Source: Acidobacteriota bacterium
GTDB taxonomy: Bacteria > Acidobacteriota > UBA6911 > RPQK01 > JADFOI01
NCBI GenBank assembly: GCA_022562935.1
Contig: JADFOI010000007.1
Span: 1 to 49,286 of the forward strand
Direction: 5' to 3'
DNA length: 49,286 nt
Shown in pieces: positions 25,435 through 34,151 of the stretch. The notes beneath the pieces are model-generated. The model was not told the DNA's origin. It ran no database searches and saw only the letters and a list, made by a program, of their open reading frames with translations. A program made the translations under genes and the position numbers. Each line of letters begins with the position of its first letter. Position 1 is the first letter of the stretch.

Positions 25435-26673
25435 GTGAGCGACTTCCACCAGGCAGGGTTGATCAGTACGCTTCATCGACTGGGAAGTGTCGATCTGGAA
25501 GGCCTGGAGAAAGAGCTTTTAAGACACGTCAAAAGGCGCCCCATCGCGCTGGTGCTCCCTTGTTTATATTCCGAACTTGCGGGTGACGCTGTTCCCATTA
25601 TCGTGGAAGAGCTCAAGAAGGTGGGATATATCGATCAGATCGTGCTGAGCATGGATCAGATGACTCTGAATGAGTTCAAATCCGCCGCCTCATTCTTCTC
25701 ACAACTACCTCAGCGTTTACGAATTCTCTGGCACGATGGACCCGAGATACAACGGTTGATTTCTGAGCTGGACGAGAACGAATTGTCCATCGGTGAGCGG
25801 GGAAAGGGACGAGGCAGTTGGCTGGCCTTTGGATATGTCCTGGCCACACAACGGGCAGCGGTCATTGCCCTGCATGACTGTGACATCGTTTCCTACAACC
25901 GGGAGCTGCTGGCAAGACTTTGCTATCCCATTGCCAACAAGAGTCTAGGATATGAATTTTGCAAGGGATATTATGCCCGCTATGGGAGGCGTCTTTATGG
26001 ACGCGTGACCCGCCTCTTTGTCACGCCGCTTCTGGAAGCGATGACTCGCTTAACCGGGCATGTCCAGCTTCTAGACTATCTGCAGAGTTTCCGCTATCCA
26101 CTGGCAGGAGAGTTCGCGATTACGACCGGTCTGGCGCGAGCCAATCGCATTCCAGGGGACTGGGGTCTAGAGATCGGTACCCTTTGTGAGGTGTATCGGA
26201 ACTGTTCTCTCAAGCGGATTTGCCAGGTGGATCTGATCGAAAATTACCAACACAAGCACCAGGAGATTTCTCCCGAGGATCCCGACAGAGGTTTAATGAG
26301 AATGGCCGTAGACATTGCCGATACGCTCTTTAGAACCCTGGCCTCTGAGGGAGTGATCATGAGCGAGGCCTTCTTTCGCACTCTCTCAACGGCCTATCAG
26401 CGCTCGGCGGAGGATGTGATTCGGCGTTACAGCGACGATGCCGCCATCAATGGATTGGAATTGGATCGTCACTCCGAGAATCTGGCCGTGGGCACGTTTC
26501 GAAAGGCTCTCGAGGTCGCCTGCGAGAAGTTTGTAAGGGATCCCCATGGGTCTCTCCTTATCCCCAATTGGAACCGGGTGACTTCCGCACTACCTGATTT
26601 TCTCGATCGGCTCTACGAAGCGGTGGAAGAGGATCACCGGATGGTCATGCTGGAAGGAAGTCTGACCAGTTGA
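25435..26673 (+). CDS. GT81-like glycosyltransferase (glucosyl-3-phosphoglycerate synthase type)
   Basis: This is a GT-A fold glycosyltransferase of 412 residues from the GTG at 25435, which gives the family start MSDFHQAGLISTLHRL. A TTG at 25399 is an alternative; the frame is open much further upstream, but that part is antisense to glycerate kinase. Marks are ALVLPCLYSELAG (sugar-nucleotide loop), GKGRGSWLAFGY and the metal-binding DxD in ALHDCDIVSY near residue 147. Relatives transfer glucose or mannose from a nucleotide sugar to 3-phosphoglycerate, leading to the compatible solutes glucosylglycerate or mannosylglycerate. No phosphatase gene of that pathway is seen nearby. Confidence 0.82.
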   Translation: MSDFHQAGLISTLHRLGSVDLEGLEKELLRHVKRRPIALVLPCLYSELAGDAVPIIVEELKKVGYIDQIVLSMDQMTLNEFKSAASFFSQLPQRLRILWHDGPEIQRLISELDENELSIGERGKGRGSWLAFGYVLATQRAAVIALHDCDIVSYNRELLARLCYPIANKSLGYEFCKGYYARYGRRLYGRVTRLFVTPLLEAMTRLTGHVQLLDYLQSFRYPLAGEFAITTGLARANRIPGDWGLEIGTLCEVYRNCSLKRICQVDLIENYQHKHQEISPEDPDRGLMRMAVDIADTLFRTLASEGVIMSEAFFRTLSTAYQRSAEDVIRRYSDDAAINGLELDRHSENLAVGTFRKALEVACEKFVRDPHGSLLIPNWNRVTSALPDFLDRLYEAVEEDHRMVMLEGSLTS

Positions 26674-26677
26674 ACAC

Positions 26678-26826
26678 AGCCGGCAGACACCAGCCGGCAG
26701 ACCGGCTGGAAATTCAAAATTCAAAACTCCAAATTTCAAACAAATTCAAAATCTCAAATTCCAAATTTCAAATCGAACTTCGAAGCTGACCTGGAACTTG
26801 AAACCTGGAACGCGGGCGAAGCCCGC
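26678..26826 (+). repeat. 3'-end repeat element, copy A (after GT81)
   Basis: This starts 5 nt after the GT81 stop. Modules in gene direction are: AGCCGGCAGAC units with hairpin AGCCGG (26692-26697)-CAGA-CCGGCT (26702-26707); the tract AAATTCAAAATTCAAAAC and similar AT-rich words to about 26780; CCTGGAAC/TTGAAACC words; and a distal hairpin GCGGGC-GAA-GCCCGC (26812-26826). Its reverse complement matches copy B over about 45 nt (AGTTTTGAATTTTGAATTT, then CAGCCGGTCTGCCGGCTG). It fills the convergent gap and may help end transcription. Confidence 0.75.
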
Positions 26827-26827
26827 T

Positions 26828-27949
26828 CTAATGCAGCTTCAGTTGGACCAGATCACCCTTTTTGAGAAGCTGGGGAAAACGCCTCAGGAGCTCAAAACGA
26901 GCGAATCCTGCAGTCACTCCAAGACCGAGAGAGAGAAAAACAAAAACCACAATAAATGCAGATGTTTGTTGTAGAAATCCTAGAATGGACGTGATGTGGG
27001 TTCGGGTGAGTTCAGCCGCGTCCGGGTCCTTCCGATAGAGCCACGTGATGGTAGGCAGGTAGTGAATCTTAGGCAGGATTTCCTGTGCCCTGGCCTCCGG
27101 ACCGAAGAAGATGGAAACGAGGAGGCCCGACCGCTTCATGTACACTCCCTCGGTTGAGAAATAGTCCTGCATGGCGTTTTGCAATTTCACAAAATGGTAG
27201 GCTGCCAAAGATGGGGTTGGATATCCCACCAGAAAGAGTTCATGGCCATCGTCGGTGTATCGAGCAAGTGTCACTTCAATCTGTTTGTCGAAGCCGATCT
27301 CGGCAGCAAGAGCCTCTGGGAAGTTCTCATTCAGGGCGAAAGAGGATTTTCCCAGGTAGAAGCGAATGGATTCGCGGATAAGTCCTTCTTTGGGAAGATG
27401 GATAACGGTAACGGGGTGAAGGTTGAGTTGAGGGATGGTGTCAATGATGGCATGGGCCAGGTCAAAAGGAGATGGGTTGGAATTCGTGCCTGGATCGGGA
27501 TCACTCAAGTGAAAGAAATAAGCGCCCCGCCAGAAAATGAGCCCATGGACACTGGAGTAATTGTCTACAGAAAGGTCTAAGCGTTCCAGGGAAGCTTCTT
27601 CCAAAAGGCTAGGCCAAATTGAAAACATGCCAAAAGCCCCAAGGGTATCCTTCATCTCATAGATCTCGAGCTCGAGGGGATGTGACTGAAGGGCAGCTTC
27701 GGGTTGAACGGCCCAACGGGAATATGAGAGCAGGATATATTCGTCGAGAATAACTTGGCTATAGGGCCCGATTCCAGCCTGTTTTTCTGTGGTTGAGATC
27801 TCGGTGAGTTCTTTGAATTGATAATTCTCTATCTGGGAAAAATACTGATCAACAGGGACTTGTGCCCTTGTGGCCGAGGGAATAGAAAGTGCTAAAAGAA
27901 GGACTACAAAAAGACTTCTACAGAGGTGAAGCACCCGAATGAAAGACAT
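26828..27949 (-). CDS. Exported DUF6599-like protein of unknown function
   Basis: This 373-residue protein has an N-terminal signal peptide (LFVVLLLALSIPSATRAQVP) and a C-terminal membrane helix near residues 335-358 (FIVVFVFLSLGLGVTAGFA) followed by a basic tail. The body contains YSQVILDEYILLSYSRW and EIYEMKDTLGAFGMFSIW, patterns I associate with acidobacterial DUF6599 proteins; that assignment is from memory and moderate. It would be anchored in the inner membrane with its bulk outside the cytoplasm. TATAAT lies 11 nt upstream of the ATG. Next upstream on the strand is the amidase gene, 188 nt away. Confidence 0.65.
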   Translation of the reverse strand: MSFIRVLHLCRSLFVVLLLALSIPSATRAQVPVDQYFSQIENYQFKELTEISTTEKQAGIGPYSQVILDEYILLSYSRWAVQPEAALQSHPLELEIYEMKDTLGAFGMFSIWPSLLEEASLERLDLSVDNYSSVHGLIFWRGAYFFHLSDPDPGTNSNPSPFDLAHAIIDTIPQLNLHPVTVIHLPKEGLIRESIRFYLGKSSFALNENFPEALAAEIGFDKQIEVTLARYTDDGHELFLVGYPTPSLAAYHFVKLQNAMQDYFSTEGVYMKRSGLLVSIFFGPEARAQEILPKIHYLPTITWLYRKDPDAAELTRTHITSILGFLQQTSAFIVVFVFLSLGLGVTAGFARFELLRRFPQLLKKGDLVQLKLH

Positions 27950-27960
27950 CGCTCATGGGT

Positions 27961-27966
27961 ATTATA
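27961..27966 (-). promoter_or_regulatory. -10 box TATAAT 11 nt before a start codon
   Basis: The minus strand reads CCTATAATACCCATGAGCGATG. TATAAT ends 11 nt before the ATG at 27949, predicting a leader of about 5 nt without a ribosome site. An out-of-frame ATG lies between the two. Confidence 0.45.
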
Positions 27967-28137
27967 GGGGATGCTTAGTCCGGATTATGAATAAATTCTC
28001 TACGGCAGCGACGAAATCAGGCGGCGTGCTGTGCGCACCGCCCGTGTTGCGCGACCCTCAAGCAGAGCGGCTGCCCCCGGCCTTGTCCGGTCGTAGCCGT
28101 CGTCGCTTCGTGACCATAACCTCTGGCCTGGTGCGGG

Positions 28138-29811
28138 CTAGTCACGCTGGAGACTATTCATGTTCGCGCTACTCTGGGAAGGAATGGTACCCAGGGAACG
28201 AAAGTATTTTTCGATTCCCTTATAGAGAGCTTCCGCGACCTGATCCTGCCCTTTTTTTCCTGCGAAATACTTTTCTTCGCTGGGGTTACTGATGAAGCCA
28301 ACCTCGGTCAAGATGCCGGGCATGTTCAAATTGATGAGGACAATAAAAGGGGCTTTTTTGACACCGCGGTTGCGAAGCATGGGGTGATGGGTTTTCACCT
28401 CTGAGTAGAGACTCTGCTGGACGATTTGAGCCAGGTCATTGGACTCCTCATTGTAATCTCCCAGTGCAATTTGTCTAAGCAAGTCCTCAAGTTCGCGAAT
28501 ATTCCTCTGTGAGCCGGCATTTTCACGACTGGCGACCTCACGTTCCTCGGCATTCGAGGTCAGGTTCAAAAAGAAGGTTTCCACTCCAGAGACCTTGCGA
28601 ATCTTGCTGGAGTTGGCGTGGACCGAGATGAAAAGATCGGCACCCAGTTGATTGGCAATAGCCGTCCGCTGTTCCAGGGATACGAATTTATCGGTATTGC
28701 GGGTCAAGACCACATCCGTTCCCAGCCGCTCTTCCAGAAGTATTTTCAGACGTTTGGAGAGGGACAGCACCAAATCCTTCTCCTTGAGGCCGGAGGGCCC
28801 AATGGTGCCGGTATCGCCCCCTCCATGGCCGGGATCAATCACAATCCGGCCGACTTTTAGACCCAAGACCCGGGTGAGACTTCGATCACCATTCAGGTTA
28901 GTGGAGGGAATGATCGGGGTTTCACTAATCCTGACCGCCGTGTAGGTGCCTGTTTCCAGAGAGAGCACGGCTTCTTCAGTGGTGACGGTGCGCTCAGCCG
29001 CCTCCTGGGGCGTAGCCGGCGGACGTCGTCCCCCTAACGTGTCAATGACGATGCGGAAAGGGTCATACAGTGCGAAGACCGTGTGCTTATTAATCTTCTC
29101 GAAGTCCAGGACCAGACGGACCGTGTTGGCGGTGTTTTGGGCAACACGAACCTGCTTGATGAAGACATCATTGACCGGATAGGTCTTGCCGTTGAGAGCC
29201 GATCTCAGACGTGTGTCCTGGAGGTCGAAATAAATGCGATGGGGGTTGGAAAGAATGTGTTTTTGAAATTCGATTTCCCGATCCAGCTGAATGACCACAC
29301 GGGTGTAATCTTCATTGGACCAGTAGCGGATCTCAGTGACGTTAGCCAGACCGGTTTGCTGACGTCTCTGCGCCTGCGGGGGATCAGGCGGAGGCTCTGG
29401 GGTGACTTTTTCCTTCTGTAGCAGCTTGGCCCGCTCCAGCGCCGGTTTCTTATGTTTGGTTAGTGGGTACTGATCCGCTACAAATTTGTAATAGTAAATA
29501 GCACGGTCGCGGTAGGGTTCATTGGTAAAGCGTTTCGCCATCTCCTCGTACAGCATCCCCATAGCGTAAAGTGCGTCGTCACAGGCACTGTAGGTGGGGT
29601 CGTGGTCGATGACCGTGCGATAGAGAAAAATGGCGCGGCTGTACTTTCTTTGCAGATTTCGATCCGATTCCGGCGTCTGGAGGAGCTGCTCGTGGTATTG
29701 ACTAGCCTTCTTGTAGGCTTCGCGCGCAGCAGGGCGATCGCGCCCGTAGACGGACGAGGAGATCGACAAAACCAGAAAAAGACCTACACTGAGCGCCCGA
29801 TGTCCATTCAT
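28138..29811 (-). CDS. N-acetylmuramoyl-L-alanine amidase with AMIN domain
   Basis: This is a periplasmic zinc amidase of 557 residues that cuts the stem peptide from peptidoglycan. It has a signal peptide (LSVGLFLVLSISSSVYG), a helical TPR-like part with YDAL/YAMGMLYEEMAKRF (about 30-130), an AMIN domain (about 155-270) and a C-terminal Amidase_3 domain (about 320-540). Zinc and catalytic residues are visible: the His in VIDPGHGGGDTG, the His in FISVHANSS and the Glu in ILTEVGFISN. The N-terminal helical repeat before AMIN is longer than in E. coli AmiC. It precedes a lytic transglycosylase gene on the same strand, an apparent cell-wall pair. Confidence 0.95.
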   Translation of the reverse strand: MNGHRALSVGLFLVLSISSSVYGRDRPAAREAYKKASQYHEQLLQTPESDRNLQRKYSRAIFLYRTVIDHDPTYSACDDALYAMGMLYEEMAKRFTNEPYRDRAIYYYKFVADQYPLTKHKKPALERAKLLQKEKVTPEPPPDPPQAQRRQQTGLANVTEIRYWSNEDYTRVVIQLDREIEFQKHILSNPHRIYFDLQDTRLRSALNGKTYPVNDVFIKQVRVAQNTANTVRLVLDFEKINKHTVFALYDPFRIVIDTLGGRRPPATPQEAAERTVTTEEAVLSLETGTYTAVRISETPIIPSTNLNGDRSLTRVLGLKVGRIVIDPGHGGGDTGTIGPSGLKEKDLVLSLSKRLKILLEERLGTDVVLTRNTDKFVSLEQRTAIANQLGADLFISVHANSSKIRKVSGVETFFLNLTSNAEEREVASRENAGSQRNIRELEDLLRQIALGDYNEESNDLAQIVQQSLYSEVKTHHPMLRNRGVKKAPFIVLINLNMPGILTEVGFISNPSEEKYFAGKKGQDQVAEALYKGIEKYFRSLGTIPSQSSANMNSLQRD

Positions 29812-29955
29812 CCACTTCTCGATGCCATATCCTCCACGGTGCTGAGGCGGATTTGGCTACACCTACGGCGTTGAACTCTTTCGCCTTTCTCACCGCCTCT
29901 TTACGCCTGGATGTGAGAAATACCGCCTAAAGTATAGAACACATGGGTGTCAATG

Positions 29956-30072
29956 AGCGCAAAAAGCGAGCTCAGCGCGCTTTTTGCGCTTTTCAGGCTT
30001 CAGGCTCCAGGTACCAGGTTCCAAGTTTTGAATTTTGAATTTCAGCCGGTCTGCCGGCTGTGGTCTGCGGTC
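29956..30072 (-). repeat. 3'-end repeat element, copy B (after the lytic transglycosylase)
   Basis: In the direction of the transglycosylase gene the element begins at its stop codon. Hairpin AGCCGG-CAGA-CCGGCT (30059 down to 30044) is followed by AAATTCAAAATTCAAAAC, then TTGGAACCTGG-type words. The distal end is a hairpin of 13-bp arms, AGCGCAAAAAGCG (29956-29968) with CGCTTTTTGCGCT (29978-29990). The module order and orientation relative to the gene are the same as in copies A and C. A T-run after the distal hairpin on the plus strand makes it terminator-like. Confidence 0.75.
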
Positions 30073-30711
30073 TTATTCCGTATTGGTGAAGAGAATATTT
30101 CCGTTGGGCAGGATGATGCGTTTGAGTCGAAACTTGCCTCGTGGCCACTTAACGGGGGCCGGAGCCGCGACTGAATTCAAGGCATGGTACAGACTCGTGA
30201 CTTTACGGATGTATTCTTGAGTTTCCGGATAGGGAGGCACTCCGTGATAACGAACCACCGTTCTTTCTCCGGCGTTGTAGGCGGCGAGTACGTGCTCCAG
30301 GTTCCCTTGAAAATAACTCATGAGAAAGTTCAAATAGCGGATTCCACCGCGGATGTTGTCGGCGGGATCAAAAGCATCACGGACGCCAAATCGCTTTGCC
30401 GTAGCAGGGATCAACTGCATCAGACCCTGGGCTCCCTTTTTGGAGACGGCAAACCTATCGTAATTGCTTTCCACAGCCACGACCGCCTCCACCAGATGAG
30501 CATCTAAATTGTATCGAGGCGCCCATTCGTTGATTAAAGAAATGTAGCCGGTTCGGAGATCCGCTCCTGTGGCCTTCTGACCTTTGCCCATGTTGGTGAA
30601 GACCTTTGGGCCGGTTTTGTCCACGGAAGAACCCATGCTGTCCGCCCAAAGAGAGGCGCTGGAAAGGAAGGCCAGAACCAAGGTCACCAAGATGGTGCTT
30701 CTAAGATACAT
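30073..30711 (-). CDS. Lytic transglycosylase (SLT domain)
   Basis: This is a periplasmic peptidoglycan lytic transglycosylase of 212 residues. It has a signal peptide (ILVTLVLAFLSSASLWA), a short linker, and an SLT domain from about residue 60. The catalytic Glu is E81 in VAVESNYDRFAVS; GAQGLMQLIPATAKRFGV, NIRGGIRYLNFLM and LAAYNAGERTV are the conserved goose-lysozyme-like motifs. It has no LysM domain. Repeat copy B begins right at its stop codon and copy C lies upstream, so it is flanked by the element on both sides. Confidence 0.95.
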   Translation of the reverse strand: MYLRSTILVTLVLAFLSSASLWADSMGSSVDKTGPKVFTNMGKGQKATGADLRTGYISLINEWAPRYNLDAHLVEAVVAVESNYDRFAVSKKGAQGLMQLIPATAKRFGVRDAFDPADNIRGGIRYLNFLMSYFQGNLEHVLAAYNAGERTVVRYHGVPPYPETQEYIRKVTSLYHALNSVAAPAPVKWPRGKFRLKRIILPNGNILFTNTE

Positions 30712-30735
30712 GCGTTCCGGAGAAGATCAGTTTGT

Positions 30736-30999
30736 GCGCTTCGCGAGCGCTTCAGATTCCCAGTTTCAGGTTTGAAGTCCCTGTGTCAGATTTGAAGTCC
30801 CATTTACAGGGTACAAATTTCAGGTTTGACGGTGCAAGTCAGAGCGCGCTACGCGTGCAGAAAATAGAAAATAGAAAAAGACGAGGACTTCTAAGTTTCG
30901 AATCTTTAATCTTAGAATGGTTTGGGATTTGGGATTTTGAATTTTGGATTTCAGCCGGTCCGCCGGCTACGGTCCGCCGGCTGTGGTTTGCGGTCTGTG
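30736..30999 (-). repeat. 3'-end repeat element, copy C (after alaS)
   Basis: In the alaS direction, a few nt after its stop come CACAGCCGGCGGACC units with hairpin AGCCGG-CGGA-CCGGCT (30968 down to 30953), then AAATCCAAAATTCAAAATCC. A longer variable part follows with GACTTCAAATCTGAC and GACTTCAAACCTGAAAC words, and a distal hairpin GCGCT (30736-30740) with AGCGC (30746-30750). It fills the 292-nt gap between alaS and the transglycosylase gene. I see no gene here. Confidence 0.7.
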
Positions 31000-31003
31000 T
31001 CAG

Positions 31004-33646
31004 CTAATCGAGAAACTCTTCCACCACCCGGTAGGTTTCCTCCAGGGCTTCACTCAAACGGGAGGGATCATTTCCACCGGCTTCCGCCATATCCGGCTTG
31101 CCACCCCCACCACCATCGACTAGAGAAGCAATCTTGCCAATCAGGTCATGGGCATTGATTCTGTCGGTGAGATCCGAGGTTACCATCGCCACCAGACTCA
31201 CCTTACTGTTGGTAAGAGTACCCAGGACCACGACACCGCTCTTGAGGCGATTCTTGAGCTGGTCGGCCAATTGGCGCAGGCGGTTGCGATCCAGATCTTC
31301 GACTTTCTGAGAGAGGACCCGTACGCCTCTGATCTCACGAACCTCGTCCAGAATGTTGCTGCTTTCCTTCTGGGCCAACTTCAACTGCAGCTCATCGACC
31401 TTTTTGTGGGTTTCCTTGAGCTCTCTTACGATTCTTTGCACGGTATCTTCCAGTTCCGGGGGCCGAACCTTTAGATCTCCTGAAAGCCTGCCCAGCAAAG
31501 CCTCGTTTTCGAAGAATCGAGAGAGGGCGGCTTCACCGGTCGTTGCTTCCAGGCGGCGGACGCCGGCAGAAACACTGTTCTCGCTCACGATCTTAAAGAG
31601 AGCGATGTCGCCGGTTCGATCAACATGAGTCCCTCCACACAATTCCATGCTAAAGCCAGGGATTTTGACGACCCGAACCTCCTTCTGGTACTTCTCTCCA
31701 AACAACGCCGTAGCTCCTTCCTGGATGGCATCATCCAGTTCCCGGACCTGGGTTTGTACCTGGATGTTTTCTCGAATCTTCTTGTTGACGAGTTCCTCGA
31801 TTCCTAGAAGTTCCGCGCTGGTGAGCGGCTTGTAGTGGGTGAAATCAAAGCGTAGACGGTCCGGCGCCACCAGAGATCCGGCCTGTTTGACATGTTCGCC
31901 GAGCACTTCACGCAGGGCCGCGTGCAGAAGATGGGTAGCGGTATGGTTGCGGGTAGTTTGGCTTCGTTCCTCCAAGGAGACACTGCACAGGGTGGCGTCG
32001 TCTTTTCTCAAGCGACCACTCTCCACCTTAATCTTGTGGAGGCGAAGATCACGGATGGGACTATAGACGTGTTTTACGGTAGCCCGGGTGGTGTCATTGT
32101 GAAGGACTCCTTTGTCGGCAACCTGGCCACCGGCCTCGGCGTAAAAAGGAGTTCGATCCAGGACGATCTCTCCCGTCTGTCCCGCGGCCAGTTCCTCCAC
32201 CAGGTGGTCGCCCTCAAGGATGGCCAAAACATGGCCCGCGACATCACGGGTCTCGGTATATCCGGTGAATTCCGTGGTCAAGTCCTGCTCGGCGAGTTCC
32301 TGATAGATGGGTTTGATTTCCTTTTCCCCACCCTTCCAACTGGCCCTGGCTCTTTCACGCTGTTTCTCCATCTCAGCGTAAAAGCCCTTTTCATCCACTT
32401 CCAGTTGGCGCTCTGCGGCAACCTCCTGAGCCAGATCGAGAGGGAACCCATAGGTGTCATAGAGACGAAAAAGGTCTTCACCCGGCAGTACCCGCTGGCT
32501 CTTCTTGGCGATCCTTTCACAGATCTCGTCCAGAAGTTCCATCCCGTGATCAAGCGTGCTGCTGAATTTCTCCTCCTCGTGTTTCACGATTTTGGCAGAG
32601 TACTCACGAGTCTCCAGCAATTCGGGATAAGCATCTTTCATGAGATCACAGACCAGGGCGGTGAGCGTATAGAGAAATGGATCGGTGGTCCCCAGCATCT
32701 TTCCGTGACGCACGGCCCGTCTGAGAATTTTTCTGAGCACATAACCTCGGCCTTCGTTTCCGGGCACGACTCCATTGTTGATGAGAAAGGCACAGGCCCG
32801 GCTGTGGTCAGCTAGAATCCTCAAGCTGACATCCTTTTTCTCGTCCTCTCCGTAGCTCACACCGGTCAGGCGGCAAGCCTCCAGAATGATGGGTTGAAAC
32901 AGATCGGTGTCATAATTGCTCTGGACCCCTTGAAGTGCACAGGTGATTCTCTCTAATCCCATTCCAGTGTCGATGGAAGGGGAAGGAAGGGGTGTCAGTT
33001 TTCCTGAGGCATCTCTGTTGAACTGCATGAACACCAGGTTCCAGATTTCCACATATCTTCCGCAGTCGCATTCCAGGGAGCAGTCGTTATGCCCGGCTGG
33101 ACTGATGCCCAGGTCATAGTGCAGTTCCGAGCAGGGTCCACAGGGTCCGGTGTCTCCCATGGACCAAAAGTTCTCCTTCTCACCCATCCTAAAGATGCGC
33201 TCTTCAGGTATGCCCACCCGATCTCTCCAAAGCTCCAGAGCCTCAGCGTCTTCTCGATAGACGGTGATGTAAAGACGCTCCCCGGCCAGTTTGTAGATCT
33301 TCGTGCACAACTCCCAAGCGCACTCGATGGCTTCTTTCTTGAAATAGTCTCCAAAAGAGAAGTTGCCGAGCATCTCGAAGAAGGTGTGGTGCCGGCTAGT
33401 GCGACCCACCGTCTCCAGGTCATTATGTTTTCCGCTCACGCGCATGCATTTCTGACTGCTGGTAGCCCTTTTGTAGTCGCGCTTTTCCAGGCCCAGGAAA
33501 GCATCCTTGAACTGGTTCATTCCCGCGTTGATAAATAGCAGAGTCGGATCGTTCTCAGGGACCAGAGAGCTGCTCTTGACTCGCTTATGCCCGTGATCCT
33601 CGAAATATTTCAAGAAGGTTTCACGGATTTCACTGGAAGTTTTCAT
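31004..33646 (-). CDS. alaS: Alanyl-tRNA synthetase
   Basis: This class II synthetase charges and edits tRNA-Ala. It has 880 residues, full length. The N-terminal catalytic part starts IRETFLKYFEDHGHKRVKSSSL and contains FINAGMNQFKDAFLG and DTGMGLERI. The editing domain has zinc ligands HTATHLLHAAL and CGGTH. The C-terminal DHHA1 domain ends in DGGGGGKPDMAEAGG. It sits 9 nt downstream of recX in the order ilvE-recX-alaS; recX-alaS linkage is common in bacteria. Repeat copy C follows its stop codon. Confidence 0.99.
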   Translation of the reverse strand: MKTSSEIRETFLKYFEDHGHKRVKSSSLVPENDPTLLFINAGMNQFKDAFLGLEKRDYKRATSSQKCMRVSGKHNDLETVGRTSRHHTFFEMLGNFSFGDYFKKEAIECAWELCTKIYKLAGERLYITVYREDAEALELWRDRVGIPEERIFRMGEKENFWSMGDTGPCGPCSELHYDLGISPAGHNDCSLECDCGRYVEIWNLVFMQFNRDASGKLTPLPSPSIDTGMGLERITCALQGVQSNYDTDLFQPIILEACRLTGVSYGEDEKKDVSLRILADHSRACAFLINNGVVPGNEGRGYVLRKILRRAVRHGKMLGTTDPFLYTLTALVCDLMKDAYPELLETREYSAKIVKHEEEKFSSTLDHGMELLDEICERIAKKSQRVLPGEDLFRLYDTYGFPLDLAQEVAAERQLEVDEKGFYAEMEKQRERARASWKGGEKEIKPIYQELAEQDLTTEFTGYTETRDVAGHVLAILEGDHLVEELAAGQTGEIVLDRTPFYAEAGGQVADKGVLHNDTTRATVKHVYSPIRDLRLHKIKVESGRLRKDDATLCSVSLEERSQTTRNHTATHLLHAALREVLGEHVKQAGSLVAPDRLRFDFTHYKPLTSAELLGIEELVNKKIRENIQVQTQVRELDDAIQEGATALFGEKYQKEVRVVKIPGFSMELCGGTHVDRTGDIALFKIVSENSVSAGVRRLEATTGEAALSRFFENEALLGRLSGDLKVRPPELEDTVQRIVRELKETHKKVDELQLKLAQKESSNILDEVREIRGVRVLSQKVEDLDRNRLRQLADQLKNRLKSGVVVLGTLTNSKVSLVAMVTSDLTDRINAHDLIGKIASLVDGGGGGKPDMAEAGGNDPSRLSEALEETYRVVEEFLD

Positions 33647-33655
33647 TCGGATTTC

Positions 33656-34141
33656 TCAATGTTCTTGAGGCCATTCGACCTGCTGAAAATAGGGCTCCAA
33701 TTGCCCTCGAACCTGTGCGGGAGCATATCCCAGCCGAACACAATGATCATAAAGTTTCTTGAGCTGAGAGGCGACTCCGGGTGTTCCCGCCTTCCCCACC
33801 CATAGCTGGACTGCTTCTCGTAGGCTGTCGGCTTCTTCCTTTTCGTTGTTGACCTGCTCTAAAACGCCCGGGATCATTTTAGCATCGATGCCCAGCCTCT
33901 TTAAATCTTGAGTAATTCTTCGATCTCCCCAAAGTCCGCGCTGACGTCGATCCAAGGCGCGCTGTAGGGCACAAGCCTGATCATTAATCAGCCCCTGTTC
34001 TTCAAGCCGGTCCAAAACCTCTTCAGCGGCCTGAGGAGTGCCGCGGGTAAGAAGTTTTCGACGAAGCTCGAAACGAGTGTGATTTCTTCTGGCTAGCAGA
34101 CGTAAAGCGCGTGTATAGAGTTGGGTGGTTGCAGGTTCCAA
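33656..34141 (-). CDS. recX: Regulatory protein RecX
   Basis: This small helical protein binds RecA filaments and limits recombinase activity. It has 161 residues, a normal length. The repeated three-helix pattern is visible: ALRLLARRNHTRFELRRKLL, VLDRLEEQGLINDQACALQ and RGLWGDRRITQDLKRLGI. The start is a TTG at 34141 with no other start codon soon after. That TTG lies inside a fragment of the intergenic repeat (copy D), so the first residues appear repeat-derived. Gaps are 10 nt to ilvE and 9 nt to alaS. Confidence 0.9.
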   Translation of the reverse strand: MEPATTQLYTRALRLLARRNHTRFELRRKLLTRGTPQAAEEVLDRLEEQGLINDQACALQRALDRRQRGLWGDRRITQDLKRLGIDAKMIPGVLEQVNNEKEEADSLREAVQLWVGKAGTPGVASQLKKLYDHCVRLGYAPAQVRGQLEPYFQQVEWPQEH

Positions 34142-34151
34142 GTTTCAGGTC
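34128..34151 (-). repeat. 3'-end repeat fragment, copy D (after ilvE, into recX)
   Basis: The minus strand after the ilvE stop reads GACCTGAAACTTGGAACCTG, matching the distal word set of copies A (ACCTGGAACTTGAAACC) and B (AACTTGGAACCTGG). The hairpin and AT tract are missing. The match is short, so its membership in the family is less certain than that of A-C. Confidence 0.5.

Noticed and set aside
26715-26780. AT-rich repeats considered as a CRISPR array
   Set aside because: The units are short, irregular and without spacers of even length; they belong to the intergenic repeat and no cas genes are present.
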